A stretch of DNA of 64,000 nucleotides from Colias croceus (taxonomy: Eukaryota > Arthropoda > Insecta > Lepidoptera > Pieridae): positions 6,944,001 through 7,008,000 of the forward strand of contig NC_059568.1 in assembly GCF_905220415.1 (NCBI RefSeq), read 5' to 3'. Under the pieces are notes generated by a model. It was not told the DNA's origin and ran no database searches. It was given only the letters and a program-made list of their open reading frames with translations. Positions 60,393-64,000 of the stretch are shown here, one piece after another. The translations under genes and the position numbers were made by a program. Every line of letters starts with the position of its first letter. Positions within the stretch are counted from its first letter, which is position 1.

Positions 60393-60500
60393 ACTTTTTT
60401 TATTTATTTAAACTTTATTGTACAAAACATAGAAGTTAAATTACGAATGGAAAAAATGACAATGCCAATTAATAAAATTAAGTATGACGATGGCTGCTCG
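60393..60500 (-). mobile_element. LINE 3' end fragment
   Basis: On the minus strand it ends TTTTGTACAATAAAGTTTAA followed by a TAAA-repeat tail, as in the other truncated copies at 17945 and 25855. Confidence 0.45.
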
Positions 60501-60518
60501 TGCCGGTAACACCTATAC

Positions 60519-60578
60519 AGGGTTACTTGTAAAACACCAGCAACCTCGCAGGACAAGATAGCTAAACCTGTATAATTT
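60519..60578. mobile_element. 60-bp internally deleted mariner-type MITE
   Basis: CAGGGTTACTTGTAAAACAC plus 30 more bases match the left end of the 399-bp MITE at 14676, then jump to ACCTGTA, the right end. TA flanks both sides. Confidence 0.65.
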
Positions 60579-60898
60579 GATAAATCCAGTTCAATTTTGA
60601 TATAAGATATAAGGATTACGGTAGACTTACAATTTGGTATTTAAGTTATCTGCTAAATTGACCAACTGGTTTATTGGATATTTTGTTTTGTTTGACTGGT
60701 GTTTTTGAAATCAGATATTATTGGAATGTAGTATTAACGGAACTAACGGAAGCATGCCAGTAAAGAGCAAATGTGGTACGGGAATGCGGTATAAAATCTG
60801 TTATTATGCATTTTGCTACTATGGTATTACAGCCATGCGGGATGGCGCATGCTCCGGAAAAACAGAATAATTTAGTATTCGATTGTTTTATTACATTA

Positions 60899-60945
60899 CT
60901 AGCTGTCCCGGTGAACTTCGTACCACCCAGTCATTGAATGTGCTG
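60899..60945 (-). mobile_element. Helitron-like 3' fragment
   Basis: ACTAGCTGTCCCGGTGAACT resembles the inverted 3' end of the Helitron-like families; the rest was not traced. Confidence 0.4.
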
Positions 60946-61024
60946 TTTGTTACCTTTTAGCTGAACTAATTTCAGTTTTGAGGAATGTAATATAATGATA
61001 CAAAATAAATACTAATATAGGTAA

Positions 61025-61040
61025 TAGTATTTTATTACGA
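61025..61040 (-). terminator. Polyadenylation signal of the minus-strand THAP gene
   Basis: AATAAA read at 61036-61031, about 67 nt past the stop codon. Confidence 0.5.
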
Positions 61041-61102
61041 TGAAGAACACAATAAACAGTAATAGAAAAAAAAACACAATAATTACTTAATAACAGAGAA
61101 AA

Positions 61103-61192
61103 TTATAGAACTAAACTATTTTCTGCAGCCTGGGATGCACTCGGATTCACTCTGTTCATTTTTGAGTTCGGGATTTGAGGCTCAACTGGTAC
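61103..61192 (-). CDS. THAP gene (minus) last exon
   Basis: 90 nt; acceptor ATTTCCAG, 29 codons and TAA at 61105-61103, followed 70 nt later by AATAAA. Confidence 0.65.
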   Translation of the reverse strand, partial: VPVEPQIPNSKMNRVNPSASQAAENSLVL

Positions 61193-62979
61193 CTGGAAAT
61201 GAAATGTCACAGTTTACATTAACTAGCATTGTTCACTTTACATTTTAACTAAAATGCAATACATTTTAATTAAAAGGGCAATACTGATGGTTTGAAATTA
61301 ATATTAACATTAGGGCTTACAATAGCGGAATTTGAATTTATATTTTTGGTTTTATGGCATTCAAATGCTTTATAAATATAAATTTATAAAGAATAGAAAA
61401 ATAACTTAAAACACCCCATGTATTTAAAGTAAATTGCACTTTCCCTCAGTCAATAACATTTCAACAACCAAATATCACCCAAGTTTGTACTCAAAAAATC
61501 ATATAAAACCATCTCAGTTTGTTCACAGGCCCCCTTCAAAATAGGTGAAACATTAGATTATAAATGACAGCCCTAAATCTAAATAAAAAGACCAAAAGTA
61601 AATTGGAAGACATCACGTGTCTACAGATAAAAACCTCACCCTGTGTGAATGCAGCGGCAGACATACTGGTATAGCATCATCGTGCAGACTAATCACATCC
61701 ATTGTTCTATTGAAAGCACTTTCGGGGAAATGTAGGGAACATACTATGATAATTATATCCTTTACATTTGGCTTGATATTTTCAGTTTCAATTGCTTCTA
61801 ACCATTTTCCTTTTCTATTTTCACTTCTTGGTAACCTTCAAAAAATGAATTTTTATGTTATTATAATTTTAGTCCTGACTTGACTTATTTATAAATACAT
61901 TTTTAAAGTACAATAAAAGCGACTAATCTTACTTAAGTTACAAGTGATAACTGCGTTAAAAACAACCGACTTCAAACTTGCACTTGCAAAATTTACAAAT
62001 ACCTACAGACAAAAATGCTCATAAAATAAAAACTACTGGGCCTATCCGAATAAAATTTTTATGGGACCAATTCGACACCATCCCGCATCGAACAAAAAAA
62101 GATTCACGTAAATCGGTTCAGAAACCTCGGAGTAATCGGTGTACATACATAAAAAAAAAAATACCGGCCGAATTGATAACCTCCTCCTTTTTTTTGAAGT
62201 CGGTTAAAAATTCATATTAGGTAAATTTAAGTGTTTTATTTTCCCTTCTGCTGCTCTTGGCAAAATTAATTTGTTAATTTGGAAGTGTATTCACCAAAGC
62301 AACTATTCTTAAGATTAATGACACAGCCTTGGGAGACTCGCACGTCTTCATCGAACATTTTGCTGATGTCGATATAAGCCATCACTAGCACCCAAATTCA
62401 TTATTTTACTAGAACGAAAATATACAAAATAAAGCTATATTTGATAACAATTTTGCACTGAACATAATCTGTGAATACTCCTCAATTCAATATACATGAA
62501 AATAACTAAATCAGCAAAGTAATAACTAATATTTCAGTCAAAACGTATATATACCGGTGCAAAGACAAACTTTTCTGGTTTTCATTCTTTCCGGACTCCG
62601 GAGCCACATCTCACAATACTGCGCTTTGGCCGTAAAAATAATGTACTCTGTGGCTTTGGCATTATGCCACTATTTGTCCTTGACTCCTTGACCACTCTAT
62701 ATGTTTTAGACACAAATGTTTGTCACAATCACAAAAATATTCAAAATTTTTCAATGTTTACTACGAAGCAATGACAGAGCATGTACATCATATTAATGAG
62801 AACTTACCTAGCGGCACACCCCGGACACTCCATACAAAATTATAGTTTTGACAGTCACACTGTAGAGACTGCAAATGTGTGTGTAAACTCTTTATGGTTG
62901 GCACATTTGTGACTAGCGTAAAAAAAAATTCGCGTTTTTCTGATGAAATACATCCGTAAACAGCACAATATCTAACCAT
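61103..62979 (-). CDS. Small THAP-domain protein
   Basis: The THAP domain is a C2CH zinc finger that binds DNA, in nuclear factors and in P-element-type transposases. Pieces on the minus strand: first exon from ATG 62979 (MVRYCAVYGC, the C-x4-C pair), second exon 61835-61640 (LPRSENRKGKWLEAIETE, then IIIVCSLHFPESAFNRTMD, the C-x2-H pair, and DDAIPVCLP, the closing A-x-P element), third exon 61192-61103 (VPVEPQIPNSKMNRVNPSAS, stop). Exons 2 and 3 join in phase 0. Exon 1 to 2 is problematic: exon 2 needs two bases carried over, and the nearest GT after EFFFT is out of phase, so a GC donor at 62918, an unseen small exon or a defect is possible. The product is only about 115 residues, essentially a bare domain. 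AATAAA at 61036-61031. Confidence 0.7.
61640..61835 (-). CDS. THAP gene (minus) exon 2
   Basis: 196 nt; acceptor TTTTTTGAAG, donor AGG/GTGAGG. Carries the Trp of the helix (KGKWLEAI), CSLHF and the AIP element. Confidence 0.8.
61949..62208 (-). mobile_element. ACCGACTTCAAA-type element in the THAP intron
   Basis: GCGTTAAAAACAACCGACTT at the left and TTTGAAGTCGGTTAAAAA at the right give inverted ends; the interior is the inverted form of 50267-50510. The plus-strand 80-codon frame over it is spurious. Confidence 0.7.
62918..62979 (-). CDS. THAP gene (minus) exon 1, end uncertain
   Basis: ATG GTT at 62979 encodes MVRYCAVYGCISSEKREFFF; start and cysteine spacing fit THAP. The boundary shown (AC before GCTAGT) preserves phase but is not a standard donor. 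Confidence 0.55.
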
Positions 62980-63574
62980 TTTCTACGAAAAACGATAATC
63001 ACAAATCCAAAATAATAAAATTGCTTTAAGTCAATTTGATTAATGTTGTCAATCTTCGTTGCGTTTCGTCTAAAGACGTCGTTGGTATCGTCCTTGCGGG
63101 GAAATGGGTACCATAACATGTCTGATCGTGCGGGGTGAGGTAAGTGTTTAATTTTGGCGGGAGGCGGAGAGTGTCCGTTCTGTAGCGTTTAGCTACTATT
63201 ATGTATTCTGTGCTAGCGGCTAGCATGGCGCCCGGCCACAGTAGGTAGGTATTTGAGCTAACTTCAAAATATGTCAAACGGTATAGAATTAGCACCTTGA
63301 TTAGCATTGGCACTGACTGACGTATAGTCATATTTTTTCACAAAGTTTTCACATATCAGAATATTCATTAGTTAGAAAGAGACAGTATTAGTTTTATTAT
63401 TTCGGTATCGAAATGGATAATCTAATTATAATATAGGAATAATCAGTTGTTTGTAATAGAACAATATGTCTTGGCCTTAGAGTATATATACTATCTAAAG
63501 AGTGCGAACAACCAAGTGGTTGAGTGCTCACGAAGTGCGTTGCTCTGGATTTTTTTTCATATTTACGAATAAAC
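62980..63574. promoter_or_regulatory. Putative bidirectional promoter of two THAP genes
   Basis: The 595 bp between the two divergent ATG codons contain no coding sequence that could be supported. The middle (63090-63240) is GC-richer. No TATA box is obvious. Sharing of the promoter is inference from geometry. Confidence 0.4.
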
Positions 63575-63654
63575 ATGGTGAAATGTGCAGTTCTATCTTG
63601 CAAAAACGATACTAGAAAATACACAAAATTTGAATCCACTATCACATTTCATCA
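63575..63654 (+). CDS. Second THAP-domain gene, first coding exon (continues right)
   Basis: ATG at 63575 reads MVKCAVLSCKND and ends YTKFESTITFH plus CA before GTAAGT. M-V-K-C-x4-C-K-N and the S/T-F-H close to the exon end are the standard opening of a THAP zinc finger. The exon ends with two bases over, the phase needed by THAP exon 2 of the neighbouring gene, suggesting paralogues with the same intron position. The remaining exons lie beyond the window. Confidence 0.75.
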
Positions 63655-64000
63655 GTAAGTCGATTGTTATACTTATTTTTATGAAAATAAATCTAGCATC
63701 GCGGGGGTGAAGAGGGAGGCGGACACGCGCAGGCTCGCTCGCGCGCCTCCCTGCCGCCACGTGATCGTAGTGATGTGACCTGACCAACGCTGTACTCGAT
63801 ATAAAGTTTACTAGAAGAACTATATTTTAACAAATTATTTATTTAACTTTAAAATTAAAACTCTTTTTAAAATGTATTATAAATAAATTTGTGGTGTGTT
63901 TTGTATGATACACTTTCTAATATTATGAATGCGACTGTATTATAGTATGTAATGTTACGATATATTTTCTGAACCGCTAAATTGATTTCGAAGATTTTAA
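63655..64000 (+). other. First intron of the right-hand THAP gene
   Basis: Begins GTAAGT; contains a short GC-rich patch at 63700-63780, otherwise AT-rich. No further exon recognised before the window ends. Confidence 0.45.

Noticed and set aside
62270..62390. Possible extra THAP-gene exon reading MAYIDISKMFDEDV
   Set aside because: Open for 38 codons on the minus strand but no acceptor and donor in phase with the neighbouring THAP exons.

Overview
The window is eukaryotic, AT-rich and intron-rich. It looks like a moth or butterfly (Lepidoptera) genome: the one certain host gene is an insect paramyosin, and the space around it is filled with short Helitron-like elements (5' TC, 3' CTAG, between host A and T), MITEs and non-LTR retrotransposons of kinds common in Lepidoptera. 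The order is inferred; insect is well supported.

Host genes. (1) 3715-7550, minus: start and middle of an unidentified serine-rich, mostly disordered protein (at least 1,082 residues) carrying four 15-residue tandem repeats and four copies of an ESGE-x-WWL motif; a GC-rich exon at about 19997-20110 is a candidate distal 5' UTR exon. Its 3' end was not found. (2) 31002-40241, minus: paramyosin, all 16 coding exons resolved at base level with matching splice phases, giving 876 residues, plus an alternative first exon at 32670-33544 that makes miniparamyosin (about 656 residues) by joining the shared last six exons. A TATA box lies at 40464-40473. (3) 61103-62979, minus: a small THAP zinc-finger gene. 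(4) 63575-63654, plus: first coding exon of a second THAP gene leaving the window, head-to-head with the first, about 600 bp apart.

Mobile and repeat layout. 7.6-15.1 kb: Helitron-like copies, a 1.74 kb TA-flanked pogo/Tc1-type element with a transposase start remnant, and a 0.4 kb mariner-type MITE. 20.7-25.7 kb: a 5 kb inverted-repeat DNA element (piggyBac-like, tentative) with a nearly full-length LINE nested inside, its 976-codon ORF intact. 26.5-28.9 kb: a 1.1 kb element with 330-bp inverted arms, a striking 0.94 kb GAACGC hexamer array and a MITE. 45.2-51.5 kb: an 885-bp TIR element, a perfect 174-bp inverted repeat, a head-to-tail Helitron-like dimer and a 130-bp palindrome. 53.1-59.2 kb: PHD-finger fragment, broken mariner, other transposase relics and a broken LINE.

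No rRNA, convincing tRNA, CRISPR or bacterial-type operon was seen. The most unusual objects are the hexamer array, the unidentified WWL-repeat protein, the divergent THAP pair and the perfect inverted repeat.
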